Part shown: positions 23,801 through 34,839 of the stretch, in pieces | How positions within the stretch are numbered: the stretch's first letter is position 1 | Layout of the letters: every line of letters starts with the position of its first letter | Assembly (NCBI RefSeq): GCF_026914185.1 | Contig: NC_070562.1 | Coordinates: 7,192,001-7,256,000, forward strand | Reading direction: 5' to 3' | DNA from: Puccinia triticina | Lineage: Eukaryota > Basidiomycota > Pucciniomycetes > Pucciniales > Pucciniaceae | Length of the DNA stretch: 64,000 nucleotides | Notes under the pieces: model-generated | Seen by the model: only the letters and a program-made list of their open reading frames with translations | Told to the model about the DNA's origin: nothing | The model's database searches: none | Translations under genes and position numbers: made by a program

Positions 23801-25465
23801 GGCGGGTGACGGGACGAATGACGTGGGTGCGTTGAAGGCTGCCCACGTAGGCGTGGCCCTGCTCGACGGATCTCCAGAAGACTTGAAGGCAATCGCCGAG
23901 CATCAGAGGAACGAGCGGCTAAAGAAAGTCTGGCAGACTCAGCTCAATATCTCTCAAAGGTTCAATCAACCACCTCCTCCTGTACCCGCCGCCCTCGCCC
24001 AGATCTACCCAGAACTAGTTGATGTGCACCAAAAGGCACTCAAAACTGGTCAAGATGCACGGAAAGCCAATCCGATGGAGAAGGTTAGAATCCTCAAATC
24101 ACTTTGCTCCAATTTCGCTCGCATTTGCTGACATACAACCGCTCACTTGTTATTGCTAGTTTAATTTGGCCGATATCACGTCGAAGATGGCCGATATGGA
24201 GGAAGACTCTGAAGGACCACCGAAGATTAAACTGGGCGATGCGTCAGTCGCAGCTCCGTTCACGTCGAAGCTGTCCAACGTCTCGGCAGTCTCGACGATC
24301 ATTCGACAAGGGCGCTGTACGCTTGTAGCCACGACTCAGATGTACAAAATCCTTGCCTCGAACTGCTTGATTTCCGCGTACAGTCTGAGTGTCCAATACC
24401 TGGATGGTGTTAAGTTTGGTGACTACCAGATGACCATCCAGGGTGTTTGCATGTCGGCCTGTTTCCTTTGTATCTCCCGGGCCAAGGTCAGTCGCATCTT
24501 CCTTCGTCCACCTTCATTCAACACTGGAAATGTCGAGCTCATTCCAATATCTCCTCAATCCTCAGCCTGTCGAGAGACTGTCCAAGGAGCGGCCTCAGGG
24601 CAGTATCTTCAACACTTACGTCGTGGCAACGGTCCTGGGACAATTCATCTGCCATTTAGCAGCATTGATCTACATCACAGGACTTTGTGAAAAGACATCA
24701 CCGTGAGTAATGATGAAGTCTGGTGATACCCAAGCGTCGATCACTGACTCTCCACCAACTCATCTTCTTCTGATGTCAACAACCTAAATCGCATGTAGAC
24801 GAACCAAAGAAATCAATCTGGATGCCGAGTTCGAGCCGAGTCTGCTGAACAGTGCGATCTACTTGCTCTCGACGTGCCAAAGCGTCTCGACATTTGCTGT
24901 GAACTTCCAGGGCCGACCGTTCCGTGAAGACATCAAGGAGAACAAGCCGCTGTTCTACGGCTTGCTTGGCGCGGCTGCGGTCGCCTTTTCGGGGGCAACC
25001 AACTTCGTACCTGAAGCCAATGGATGGCTGCAATTAGTTGACATGCCCACCAGCGTGAGTCTAGACCTTCCTTGGGGACAAGTTATCTCTCCTGAAGCAG
25101 TCGGTTAGTAGATGGTTGTGTTTACTAATCCCTGTGCCTATTTCAACCGATAGTTCCGGATGCAATTGTGTATAGTGATGTGCATGGATTTCGGGGGAGC
25201 GATGCTGATGGAGCTGATTGCCAAGTTCCTCTTCTCCGACGTCCGGCCGAAAGGCATGGTTGTCAAAGGCATCCAGCGTCGAGAAGCCAGACGGAAAGCC
25301 CAGGAAACCGCCCTCCAGGCCGAGCTCGATAAGAAAATCGAGGCCGGAGAAGACGAGCTTCGGCAGCCCTCTTCCTCCTCTCAAGCCGTCAAAACTCATC
25401 CCAACGATGCTAATCAAATCCGCCTTAGAAACGCTAAAAAGTCTACTCAACACAAACAACGGTAG
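20894..25465 (+). CDS. SPF1: P5A-type cation/helix-transporting ATPase SPF1
   Basis: Ten exons: 20894-20895 (first two bases of the start codon), 20985-21125, 21186-21330, 21411-23291, 23376-23493, 23560-24083, 24160-24486, 24566-24702, 24799-25054, 25154-25465; sum 3843 nt, 1280 aa. P5A ATPases are ER membrane P-type pumps; yeast Spf1 dislocates mis-inserted helices and affects sterol and ion balance. Diagnostic motifs: SGES in the actuator domain (about 331-334), PPELP in M4 (468-472, specific to P5A), phosphorylation site DKTGT (Asp511), and GDGTND (from about 845). Multiple hydrophobic segments flank these. The C-terminus is Lys-rich (KKSTQHKQR), like an ER-retention tail. The start codon is split by intron 1 (AT|G); without splicing the ATG is followed at once by TGA. 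The upstream exon is inferred from this junction and the lack of any in-frame ATG downstream before conserved sequence. Confidence 0.95.
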
Positions 25466-25850
25466 AGCTCAGGAGTCTTGTACATTCTCTATATATACTT
25501 TTTTTTTGATTATCGGTCATAGATTTCCTTTTTTTTGGCTACACGAGATAAAATTGTTTGTTTTTGAGGAGGGTATAGTCAGGCATTCATGCGCTTGTGG
25601 TAATCCAATACAGATCCGTGTTTTCTAGCCCATTAGTTTGTCATGATTAGATATATACAGTTACATCCTAGTTCCATTGTTGTTGTTTCTGGAGGGGGCA
25701 TATTGTTTCTTTACTCCTTTTCCCTCTTTCTCAACTTACAAAAAAGTCAATCAAATCATTCTAATCTATTCTTACTGACTGGTCTTATGCTGTTATTTGC
25801 ACAATCTACATACGTATAACTAAAGGAATAGCCTCTGAGGGCCAAACAAA
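25466..25850. other. 3' region of SPF1
   Basis: AT-rich, T-run-rich sequence after the stop, probably the 3' untranslated region and terminator. No further gene. Confidence 0.45.
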
Positions 25851-25989
25851 CCAATACATTGGACAACTTCCTGTGGAATCTGGGACCCTTGCAGATGTTG
25901 ATTTAGACCCAAAATGTCTAGATTTTCACAGGGAAATCTAGCTTTTTGGGATCTAAATTGTTTTTGGGAGACTCCCAAATGCTGAGTGG

Positions 25990-27210
25990 TTGGCTGGTCC
26001 AAGCATGACACAAAGCCCAGCATCAACTCAACCAAGAACATTCCAAATCTGAGCATCAGCTAATCAACAATGATCCCAAAGTTGAGCATGAGCTTGGCCA
26101 AGGCTGGTCCAGAGCTGAGAATCAGCTAGGACAAGACTTAAGATTAAAATCAGCTGGGCCAAGACTTAAAGATGCAGCTGAGCCAAGACTGTTCCAAAGC
26201 TGAGCATCAGCTCTTCCAAGAATAGCTGAGCATCAGCTGTTATAGGAGTGGTCTAAAGCTGAGCATCAGCTGGTCCAAGATTGATGCAAAGCTGAACATC
26301 AGCTGGGCCAATAATGGTCCAAAGCTGACCATTGGCTGGGCCAATGGAAGACTGCTTGTAGGATCTGTGCCCTCACAGGCTAGAATTTCACAGATCTGTC
26401 ACCCAACAGATGCCTTGACAGATTTTTCCTCCCATAGGCAAACAGCATGTAGACAAGTGTAAAACTGTATTAGATCCAGCTGCTTGCTTCATTTGCAACT
26501 TACTCCAATCCTGCTTAAATGCCCGTCCAACAGAATCACACTTGATTTATTGGGTGTGTATGTGTGTGTGTGGCACAGGGCAGACTGGTTTGCTGGTGCT
26601 GCCTAGTAGAGGTTTGATCTACCAGGGCCTGGTATCAACGGTGAAACAAACACAATACATGTATCTGTATCTGCCTGTATTTGTATCTGTTTTGCACCCA
26701 ATACTATTTATTTGTATTGTATTCAAAGACCAATACTATACAAATGTATTCAAACTTTGGTATCTTGTTGCAAATACAGCCCAATACAAGATACTGTATT
26801 TTTACGTTTTTTGATAGTTTTTCTGTATACAGTCCACAGTGGCCAAAAACAAGAAAATCAAGTTTTAATAATTTATTGATACAATACTATGGTATTGTAT
26901 CTTCAGGCAGATACAATACATTTGTATTTACAATTTTGTATTTTTCAACAGATACAATACACAAGTATCTGAAAATACTGTATTGTATAGTATCTGTTTC
27001 ACTGTTGCTGGTATGTAGATCTGGGAACAGGAAGTCTTCCAATAATAGTCCAAATCTGAGTCTAAGCTAAGCCAAGACTGGTCTAAAGCTGAGAATCAGC
27101 TGGGCCATGACTGGCTGAAAGCTGACCATGAGCTGGAGACCAAAGTTGAGCATGAGCTGGGGGCCAAAGCTGAGCATCAGTTGACCAGAAATGAGGATCA
27201 GTGGGGCCCA
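25990..27210. repeat. Degenerate minisatellite of about 38 bp units, interrupted
   Basis: A dozen or more diverged copies of a unit containing AAGCTGAGCATCAGCTGGGC run from 25990 to 26345 and resume at 27046-27210. Each unit includes the small inverted repeat AGCTGA-GCA-TCAGCT. The array is split by about 700 bp that includes a MITE at 26636-27007. Confidence 0.8.
26636..27007. mobile_element. MITE, 372 bp, inserted in the minisatellite region
   Basis: Imperfect terminal inverted repeats CAACGGTGAAACA and TGTTTCACTGTTG bound an AT-rich body full of AATACA/TGTATT steps. The exact direct repeat CTGGTAT (26629-26635, 27008-27014) flanks it, consistent with a 7-8 bp target duplication. No coding capacity. 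Confidence 0.75.
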
Positions 27211-27402
27211 GCCAAAACTGAGTATCTCCTGCAGGAATTCTGGAATGTGAATAGATGGGGGGAGATGTGGGTAGCCAGCTGTAGCTGGTATGATGTCATT
27301 TGTTATCAAGTGACTATCTTTGTGTATGACTACTGGGGGCATGGCAATGTGGATGGTGATAGGGCCAATGTCTTCAAATTCAAGTGCAATTAAGCCAGAC
27401 AT

Positions 27403-27700
27403 TGAAAATTGGAGGGGGGGCCTATGCTAAAGATAGCAATTGGGTACCCGCTGCGGGTAACTGGCACCCATTTGGCAGGTACCCGCCATACCCACCACGC
27501 ACCCGCCAGGAGATACCAAGTACGGGTCTGGGTGCCTCAATTTTCAGAAAAAAGTGGTTGGACCCGGGTACCTGCCTTCCATAACCCCCCCAAGCCCCCT
27601 GGGGGCTGAGGGCCTTGAGTGCCCCCCCGGGAGTACATATATTATATATCCATCTGTCCAAGCCAGCTGTCATATCTACATATTCAGCATTCCAGATAAC
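27403..27700. repeat. GGTACCCGC-rich repeat fragment
   Basis: The stretch around 27440-27530 is built of GGGTACCCGC/GCGGGTACC words like the terminal part of the element at 42252-42992. No terminal repeats or duplication here, so I read it as a decayed or partial copy. Confidence 0.5.
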
Positions 27701-27987
27701 ATCTCACCTCACAATGGCTCCAGCCCGCAAGCAAAAAAAAAAACCAGCAGCTCACTTGTATCATCTATTGTGTCCTCTCCAACTCAAGCCCATCCACAAA
27801 TATCCACTCAGGAACAGATATCTGAGCCCAGCAACTGTGAAACTCCATCACAAACCCCGCGGCCTTGATTTTTTATGAACCATTCTAGAAATATTGCTCT
27901 ACTTTGAGTGTTTGATATTTTTCAGCTTGGAATTTTATGATTTTATGGTGTTATGATTTTATGCAAGTCAGCCTTGAACCCCCTCAA

Positions 27988-28150
27988 TTATGGTGTTCAA
28001 AATTGCATATGTCATGGTTTACACAAAATCATAAAGCCAATTTTGGCTGGGAGATGTCAGCGTGCATAAAACTTAAAGTGACATCTCCCAGCCAAAATTG
28101 CAGTTTATGATTTTATGTAAAAAAATCTTATGCAATTTTGAACACCATAA
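27988..28150. mobile_element. Palindromic MITE, 163 bp
   Basis: Terminal inverted repeats of 22 bp are exact (27988-28009, 28129-28150; TTATGGTGTTCAAAATTGCA). A second inner inverted pair built on CCAATTTTGGCTGGGAGATG makes most of the element one hairpin. No clear target duplication was found. Confidence 0.75.
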
Positions 28151-28301
28151 ATGAGGAGAGGTTGATCTGAGGAAGACAAGCCTTCAAATTATTCCAGTTA
28201 CTCCCTAATGATTTGAACATCTTTATCTATTTGATGTGCTTTACTGGTATTTCTTGGGATACAATATATATCTAGACCTTATGTGTTCGTATACAAGCAA
28301 T

Positions 28302-28966
28302 TCACAGCAGTTTTTCCAATTCACCATTCTGCTCTTTTGTTAAGAGGTCGTCGCAACCGCCGATGTGTTGTGCGTTGATGAAAATCTTCGGAGGAGTACA
28401 GTGTGTGAGTAGCGGAGTCTCTATGGAGTTCGGGAACAGGGGGAGACTCAACTTGGGGCACCGTGATTTTTTGTTTATTCAGCCTCTTGGATAGCAATTC
28501 TTGTATGATCGATCCATTCGGCTCCAGATCCAATTCCAAACTCTGTGGTAGTCATCAATGCATATTGGCGTAGTTCGAGTGGCACACGGAGCAGGGTCAG
28601 CGCCGAATCATGGACTGGAAAACGTTTAGTTGTGGGATTTCTACGCAACTTTGATTTTGAGGTCTTCTCTGTGGATCGTGTTCAGTTTATCGCTCAAGAA
28701 CCGTTTCGCCCGTTCGCAATACGGACAATACGATTTGCTGAAGATCATGATCTTGTTGGACGAGATCAACAACTGTGGAGTGGGGATCACAAATCGAGTC
28801 AGCCGTTCGATTTTTCGCGAGAGGGTACGTAGGGGAAAAACGTTCGTACATCCATCGATTTCTGGATTTCATTGACTTCGTTGATCGGTAGGTTGCTCCC
28901 GTTGGTGGACATCTTCAGTAACGAGCAGTTGGTGAACGTCCTCATCATTCTAAATAGTGTGGCCAT
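28302..28966 (-). CDS. Dithiol glutaredoxin (CPYC)
   Basis: Four exons, all phase 0: 28966-28850, 28772-28650, 28542-28453, 28385-28302; sum 414 nt, 137 aa. Glutaredoxins reduce disulfides and glutathione mixed disulfides using glutathione. Splicing gives NKIMIFSKSYCPYCERAKRF with active-site Cys55 and Cys58, then LELDLEPNGSIIQELL, KQKITVPQ-IFINAQHIGGCDD (cis-Pro of TVP and the GG-C-D glutathione-binding loop). The first 25 residues (MATLFRMMRTFTNCSLLKMS) are basic and hydroxylated with no acid, like a mitochondrial leader. A second Met at residue 19 could give a cytosolic form, as with yeast Grx2. The exons are all under 125 nt, which hides the gene in single-frame views. Shares a 250-bp divergent promoter with paralog copy 2. 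Confidence 0.93.
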
Positions 28967-29218
28967 CGTTCGATTTCTGTCGGTTATTCGTTCTGCACAA
29001 GAAAGGGAGCTATGCACATATGTAATCTCAGATAGCACCGCGGGATAGCACCCGCGGTGGAGTTGCTCTAAAACTTTTCAACTCGGCTCTACCTCGCTCT
29101 ACTTTTATGTAAGAAAGCTCGAGACTTGAGAGTACACCGATCAACCGCAGATCAAACTGGATTCCGCACTTTCCACGGCCTGGACGATCGTCGGGTTGGG
29201 TGATTGGGTCGAAGAAAA
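28967..29218. promoter_or_regulatory. Divergent promoter of glutaredoxin and paralog copy 2
   Basis: Only 252 bp separate the two start codons. It contains the paralog-family leader with the perfect 10-bp palindrome GACGATCGTC at 29183-29192, 26 bp before the copy 2 start codon. Confidence 0.65.
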
Positions 29219-30503
29219 ATGGAGAATCCGCCCGACAAGACGGCGGAAGGAGATGGATCATACCTCCATCACCTCGCAGGTATTTCAATGTTTCGCGCTT
29301 CTCTTCTACCATTTAATAATCGAACTCGTCGGCTGACTTTTGATTTTCCTTGCATCATCGCTAGAATTGGTTGCCCAGGGTTTTGGAAATCTGGAGCGTA
29401 AATTGGATCCCGAACGGATGCTTGCTCAAGATGCTAATTGGACTTTCCGTGCTTTGAATATGGACTCGAGGGAAACTCTCTGCAACCGGTTACATTCAAC
29501 CCTCCTGCCTCTCTTAAAAGATCAACTCACCACTATCTCAACATTGCTCGAGCCTGCAAGCATGAGGAAAGGACCGAAATCAAACCTTGAACACGTATTG
29601 AAGATCCAACCAGAATTCGATTCCAATGTTCATCAAATCCACTTCATCATTCACCTCATCTGTCCGGAATCCTTATCGAGCGCAAGCCAAATCAATGACC
29701 AGCACCTCAAACAATTCAAGGTGTTTAGGCTTCTTGAACTCAAAAATAAGTGGCTTCTCACACTCCGGAAGACCAGTGCTCTCTTTCGAGAGGGCACCGA
29801 GTACATTCAAAAAATTAAGCTCTTGAAAGGGGGATCCTTCGATGTTGGCAAAACACATCCGTATAGATACAGGACCGACATAGTAGTAGATCTAATCAAG
29901 TTCACTATTAGACTCTTGAACGGATCCGAATTGGATATTGTCGAAGATTCTACTAAAGAGGCGAGCCTAGATATCGTTCATCTACTAGGCGAGAACCTCA
30001 TCCTAGTCGATCGAAATCTCCCACTGAGACATGCCTTTGAGTTCCGATTGACCCATCCGCCGCTTATCCACCTCGCTCACTTGGCAAGACTACCCTTGAG
30101 GCTATCAGGACTATTTTACAAGAAATTATCGAGCTCCCAGATGAACAGCGGTCACAGCCTGTCATTATTTACCCAGATGAACTCTCATCAACTCAAAAGT
30201 TTATGTCAGCTTGCTCTCGAGGTTCGTAGCGATCACGAGGCACTTCACGTTAACCTGTCCCACGCTGGTGGGGCTTTTGGATTTGCACCTCTTGATGTTG
30301 AGCCCTTCGTACAAACAGCAAACAATCTTGCTAGTCGTTTTGAAGGTCCATTGTCCTCTATTGTCAACTATCTTGTCCCCTTGATCGAAAATGAGGCCGA
30401 CCAGAATTATCACCGGGATTGGTTTGCTGCATGGGACATTCTATTCAGATTAGCCATTCACAATTTCGTCCAAGCTGTCCAAAATTATCAACCCCAGTTT
30501 TAG
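29219..30503 (+). CDS. Paralog family copy 2, function unknown (399 aa)
   Basis: Two exons: 29219-29279 (61 nt) and 29365-30503, phase 1 junction. Exon 1 encodes MENPPDKTAEGDGSYLHHLA; exon 2 opens with ELVAQGFGNLERKLDP. Family blocks: RETLCNRLHSTLLPLLKD, KIQPEFDSNVHQIH, ICPESLS, LKQFKVFRLLELK, SELDIVEDS, LFYKKLSSSQMN, MNSHQLKSLCQLA, YLVPLIENEADQNYHRDWF. Frame intact. No known domain. Diverges from the glutaredoxin gene. Confidence 0.82.
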
Positions 30504-31099
30504 CTTTTCTTCTTACTTATCCCGGCTTTTCTTCATGAGTTGATCAAGTGATTGGCCTGAACCTCAATCAAAATCACAGCATCATTGTTTTTCTTACTGA
30601 AACTGGCCTTATCCAAAAATAAAATTGTAGTCATAAAAATCAATCCTAAGTGGTGCGGCAAGGGTACACCGCACGCGCGCACCCACACACGCAAAACGCA
30701 TTATATAAAAAAAAAGGGGGGGGGCAGGTGATCGCTGACACCGTGAGCTCTTGTGGGCAGCTGAAGATGGCTTTGCCTGCCTGGATCAGCCACCCTGGCG
30801 GTCGGAGACTAGGCTGAGAGTGAGAGTCTGGACTGACAGCCAAGTCTGATGTGCTCATGTTTGCTTGAGTAAGAGGTTTGAAGAATGACCTTACATATTT
30901 GGAGGCAGTGATTCTGGAAGCTGACTGTAAGTCGTTGCTGTCTTTGTGTTCGCCTGCAACAACAGCAGCTGAATTCTCAAGATCAAACTTCCTTTTTTTA
31001 TGACAAAACCCCGCCGCGACGCGCCGGCGGGCACTGTGCGCGAGCCAAAGTCATGTCGGCAGCTCTGGAGTTGCCGGTTACGCCGACACTGGATTGCGC
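30504..31099. other. Spacer ending in the severed promoter of paralog copy 3
   Basis: 30504-30640 is the 3' region of copy 2. 31070-31099 (GCCGACACTGGATTGCGC) is the upstream leader of copy 3, now 3.7 kb away from its gene because of the insertion that follows. The rest shows nothing recognisable. Confidence 0.6.
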
Positions 31100-31387
31100 A
31101 CTTTCCCCCTAACTTAACACAAGTCCCTCCCTCCTTCGGAGGCGCTTCGGAGAGCGTCCCTTCGGGACGCGGGGTCGGCCCCCCCCCCCGACCCTCCGAT
31201 CGAGAGGCTTAGGCCCCGTTTGGCACCCGTAATGTTATGTGATGTCACGTATTTACCTAATGTGATACACATCACTCGTGAAACTCATATGTTGCCACAT
31301 AGCTCAAGCGTTTGGCTGCCCCTCCCGTCATACACGCCGCACATAACCATCACGACAAAACGTTTGGCTTGCCCTGTTATGATAACA

Positions 31388-33013
31388 ATGGACCTCAGCA
31401 GCCTCATACCTCACCTTGATGATGAACACCAGCACAACTCACACAGAAATCCAAGGCACGGGGCCAACTCCGACACCAAATCTGACTCCTCGCTTGGTAC
31501 CCTCTCGACAATGTCCTCTGCTTCCAATGGTTCACCAACGGAAGATTCCGACCTGTGTCTGATCCTGACCGTTGTGGTACTCGTTACAATGTACCACCTG
31601 CTCCATACCAACAAAAATCCTTACAATACCTCAATACTAACTGGGCAGCTTTACACCAAGGAACTGCTTGAAGCAAACGAGCGGAAGTTTATAGATATGA
31701 TGCGGATGAATAAGGATGTTTTTCTGAAGCTCTGTCAAGATATTGCTTCGACGGATATCGAACCCACCTCAAGAGCGTTGCCTTTGGAGGAGCAGGTGGC
31801 TATTTTTCTGTTCATTGTTGGGCACTCCGCGAGCAACCGGGTCGCACAAGACAGATTTCAGCATAGCGGCAAGACTATCTCAAGGTTTGCAACTTTGGGT
31901 CTCATTTTGAAAAAATGGCAAAACTGATTGGTTTTATTCAGAGTGTTTCATTACATTATGAAATGCCTGCTTTCTTTGAGTGCTAGGTACATAACAGAAC
32001 CCCCCATCGACCTTATCCACCCAACGATTGAAGGCAACCAAAAATTCATGCCGTTCTTTCAAAACTGCATTGGTGCACTCGATGGAGTGCATATACCAGC
32101 TCATGTCCCGGCTTCTGAGAACCCGATGGCTTATCGCAATCGCAAGGGGTTCCTTTCACAGAATGTACTCGGCGTTTGCAATTTCAACCTATGTTTTACT
32201 TATCTGCGTGTGGGTTGGGAGGGATCGGCACACGATGCTCGAGTTTTGGCGTCGGCAAAGGCCGATGATTTCAAAATCCCACCAAATCGCTTTTACTTGG
32301 CCGATGCAGGTTATGGCCTGGCAAGGGGCTTGCTAGTACCTTACCGAGGTATCCGATATCATCTGCGTGAACAATACTCAGCCGCCAACAGGTGAGCCAG
32401 AGTCACCCTTCCTAATTTTTTTTGTTAGCTGATTTTGTTATCAATAAACAGGCCGGAAAATCGGGAAGAATTATTCAACCTCCGTCATTCAATGCTGCGA
32501 AACGCGGTTGAAAGAATCTTTGGGGTATTTAAGCGTCGTTTCCCTATCCTTACGAAACCACTTGAATATTCAATTCCAACTCAAGGTCGAATTGTCGTTT
32601 GCTTGGCGGTCATTCACAATCTGATCATGCTTGCGAGTCCCTCACATCAGGAAGATTTTCCTGAACGTGCAAACGATCCAACTGCAAACAGCGGAGACAA
32701 CAATGACGACAAAGAACCTGTTGTAGATCAGGTCGAGCAGCTAGCTTGGAGAGACAAGATTGCGGAGAGTATGTGGAGGGAGTATGTTGAGTACAACAAT
32801 ACACGCGGGAGGGCAGTCCGACACTGCCCCAGGGAACCACCTATCACTCGGAGGGGGCGGGCCAGAGGATCGCGACAAGGCCGAGGGCAAGGGCGGAGCC
32901 GAGGCCAAGGCCAAGGGCGGGGCCAAGGCCAAGGCCAAGGGCGGAGCCGAGGCCGAGGCCAAGAAGCAGGAGGACTACTGCCAGGAACAGAAGGGAGTAG
33001 CCTTCCAGGCTAA
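31388..33013 (+). CDS. PIF/Harbinger DDE transposase
   Basis: Three exons: 31388-31884, 31942-32391, 32452-33013, 502 aa; frame intact. Harbinger-type DDE nuclease: IGALDGVHIPA (first Asp), FYLADAGYGL (second Asp), NAVERIFGVFKRRFPIL (Glu). Upstream helices (EEQVAIFLFIVGHSASNR, then QHSGKTISR-VFHYIM across intron 1) match the helix-turn-helix part of the family. Unusually the C-terminus is a long Arg/Gly/Gln-rich tail (RGRARGSRQGRGQGRSRG and on), like an RGG nucleic-acid-binding tail. The ATG at 31388 is chosen because it opens the first acidic protein-like stretch; an earlier ATG at 31220 falls in the terminal-repeat region. Confidence 0.92.
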
Positions 33014-33251
33014 CATCCCTCTGTTCTATTTGTATCTCTCTATCTAAGTTTTTTTTTAATCGGTAATCAAATCACATTTCATACTTTTCATATTTTTGAG
33101 AGTGCCAGCAAGCACTTTGTACAGCATATGGAGAGCAATGAGAGTCAGCTGAAATGATATATGGCATCGAGATTTGGGAGATTCGGATGAAATGTTGGAT
33201 GGAGTGAGATGTTTGAGAAAAAGACTATTGAGGAAGCTATAGGTTGCCGAG

Positions 33252-34489
33252 CTAGATCTGCTTTCGAAGCCATTCAAGTCGCAATTGCTTCCTCTCAATT
33301 GACATGTACAAGGCAGCCCAACGCTCGGAATAGAAAACCTCGATGATCGCCAATTGTTCGAGATCGTCAAACTCGTCCTGATTGTGTTCTTGGAAGAACT
33401 TCATGGCAAATGCTCCTTGCGTTTTCTTTTGACCGGGTTGATTCAAGCTGACAAGCTCACTCAAAGCCCCCGCTATTTGTGTGCCGGTTGACACACACCC
33501 AGCAGCACGATGGACTCGTGGAGATGAAACTCCAGGTTGGCCTTGGGACGGCTCGCTAGTTTGGTCATCGGGTTGATTGGTGTTGGCGAGTGCATCTGAC
33601 GAAGGATTCATCAGAGCTAAAGAATGTTGGCGTTGAACCAAGAGAGACGAAAAGTTGTTTATACCTGTCGCCACAACTTTCTCAAAAATCTCGACTAGGT
33701 AGAATCACTTGGGGAACGGTTTGCCTTTAAACTTCCTGGCTTGCAGGTGAGACTGAGCAGGATGGTCAATGAGGAATTCTGACTTTCCAAAGACGGGAAA
33801 AGACAACTTACCATAAGATAGTTGTTCCACACTTGCTCTGGTGCTGTAACCTCTGAGGTCACATCATTCCAGCCAAATCCTTTTTGATTCTTGAGCTCAA
33901 GAAACACGTCATAGTCTTTCTTAAACCCCTGAACATGTAATTATGCATCAGCACATATCTGAATAGTAGAGTGATTTGATTTGTGAAATACCTGATTATA
34001 CTTTGACTTGACTTTTTTTTCGTCCAAATCGGCTGTAGGGAACTTTGCCTGCAGAGCCGCTGCAATTGATCTGTGAGTCTCGGGTTTGAAGCCGTTATCG
34101 GATCTCTTTCCTTGGCGAACTGCCTCGACATAAAGCTCCATAGCCGCACGCTCCATTTCTGTGGTCCAAAACAACTTGACCCCTTTGCGGCCGCCACTAG
34201 CAGTAGTTTCGGCTTGCGACGGCAAGTACTCCGACCGATCTTCATTCATGCTGATGTCCGATTGGGTTAAACTTTGACTTCCCAACAATGAGCTGACTGG
34301 AGTGCTGTCGGAGTGAGTTTGACTGATTGCTTCGTGTTGATGAGCTGGTCGGAAATTCGGAGAAAGTTGCTCAGTTGGGTTGGTTTGTTGTTGATGTTGC
34401 TGCAACATGGCCGGAGAAGCACCCATTGCTCTGGGGACAGGATGGGAAGCTGCGGGGTTGTTTGGGTTCCATGGGTTGAACAATGGCAT
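33252..34489 (-). pseudogene. Harbinger ORF2, Myb/SANT-like DNA-binding protein, interrupted by TGA
   Basis: Exons 34489-33992, 33927-33812, and 33752 onward to 33252. In PIF/Harbinger elements a Myb/SANT-like partner binds the element ends and helps bring in the transposase. The Myb/SANT-like domain is spread over the exons: LFWTTEMERAAMELYVEAV, KKVKSKYNQ-GFKKDYDVF, GFGWNDVTSEVTAPEQVW, then SHLQARKFKGKPFPK. The next codon is TGA (33707-33705), after which the frame continues FYLVEIFEKVVATG, the expected domain ending. No short intron removes it. The C-terminal half (FAMKFFQEHNQDEFDDLEQL) is still open. Either a recent nonsense change or an unusual splice. Confidence 0.78.
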
Positions 34490-34805
34490 TGTAGAGTTGA
34501 TGAGTCGAGCTGGTGAGGGTGGGGGTGTAGTGAGTCGAAGACGTGAGTTGGTGAGGGGTGTTGTGTATGTACAGGTGCCGATATCACCCCAAATACACCC
34601 CCAGGGGTACTATATCAGAAATGGCTGGGATGATGAGGAGTGATGCGGCAAGTCGTAATGAGCCGCATAACTCCTCAAATCTGCCAAACATGTGAGTGAT
34701 GTAATATGGGCCTCTGTGAGGCCCGGTTATACAAAAGGGGTGATCATTACATCACATCACGGGTGCCAAACGGGGCCTTAGTTAAGCTCGACTTTCCCCA
34801 GCCTG

Positions 34806-34815
34806 GACAATCGTC
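34806..34815 (+). promoter_or_regulatory. Paralog-family leader motif, copy 3
   Basis: GACAATCGTC, one base off the palindrome GACGATCGTC found in copies 2, 4 and 5, 24 bp before the start codon. Confidence 0.6.
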
Positions 34816-34839
34816 GAGTCACGTGAGTACGGAAGAGAG

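Larger units (their letters stand above)
31211..34777 (+). mobile_element. PIF/Harbinger element, 3,567 bp, two genes
   Basis: Terminal inverted repeats GGCCCCGTTTGGCACCCGT and its reverse complement are flanked by TTA (31208-31210, 34778-34780), the PIF/Harbinger target. It carries a DDE transposase (+) and an opposed Myb/SANT-like gene (-), the standard pair for this superfamily. Its ends match the first 13 bases of the MITE at 57275-57573. Confidence 0.92.
31109..34790. mobile_element. Outer inserted element with 9-bp duplication, carrying the Harbinger element
   Basis: The exact direct repeat ACTTTCCCC flanks it (31100-31108, 34791-34799). Terminal repeats CTAACTTAAC and GTTAAGCTCG are near-inverse. 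Without the nested Harbinger element it is about 112 bp of GC-rich hairpins (CCTTCGGAGG, GTCCCTTCGGGAC). A 9-bp duplication fits Mutator-like elements. It belongs to the family defined at 37984-38754 and 46400-46985. Joining the flanks recreates the leader found intact in paralog copy 5. Confidence 0.8.

Noticed and set aside
27988..28150. TTA/TAA flanks as a Harbinger target duplication of the palindromic MITE
   Set aside because: The flanking triplets are inverse of each other, part of the terminal repeat, not a direct duplication.
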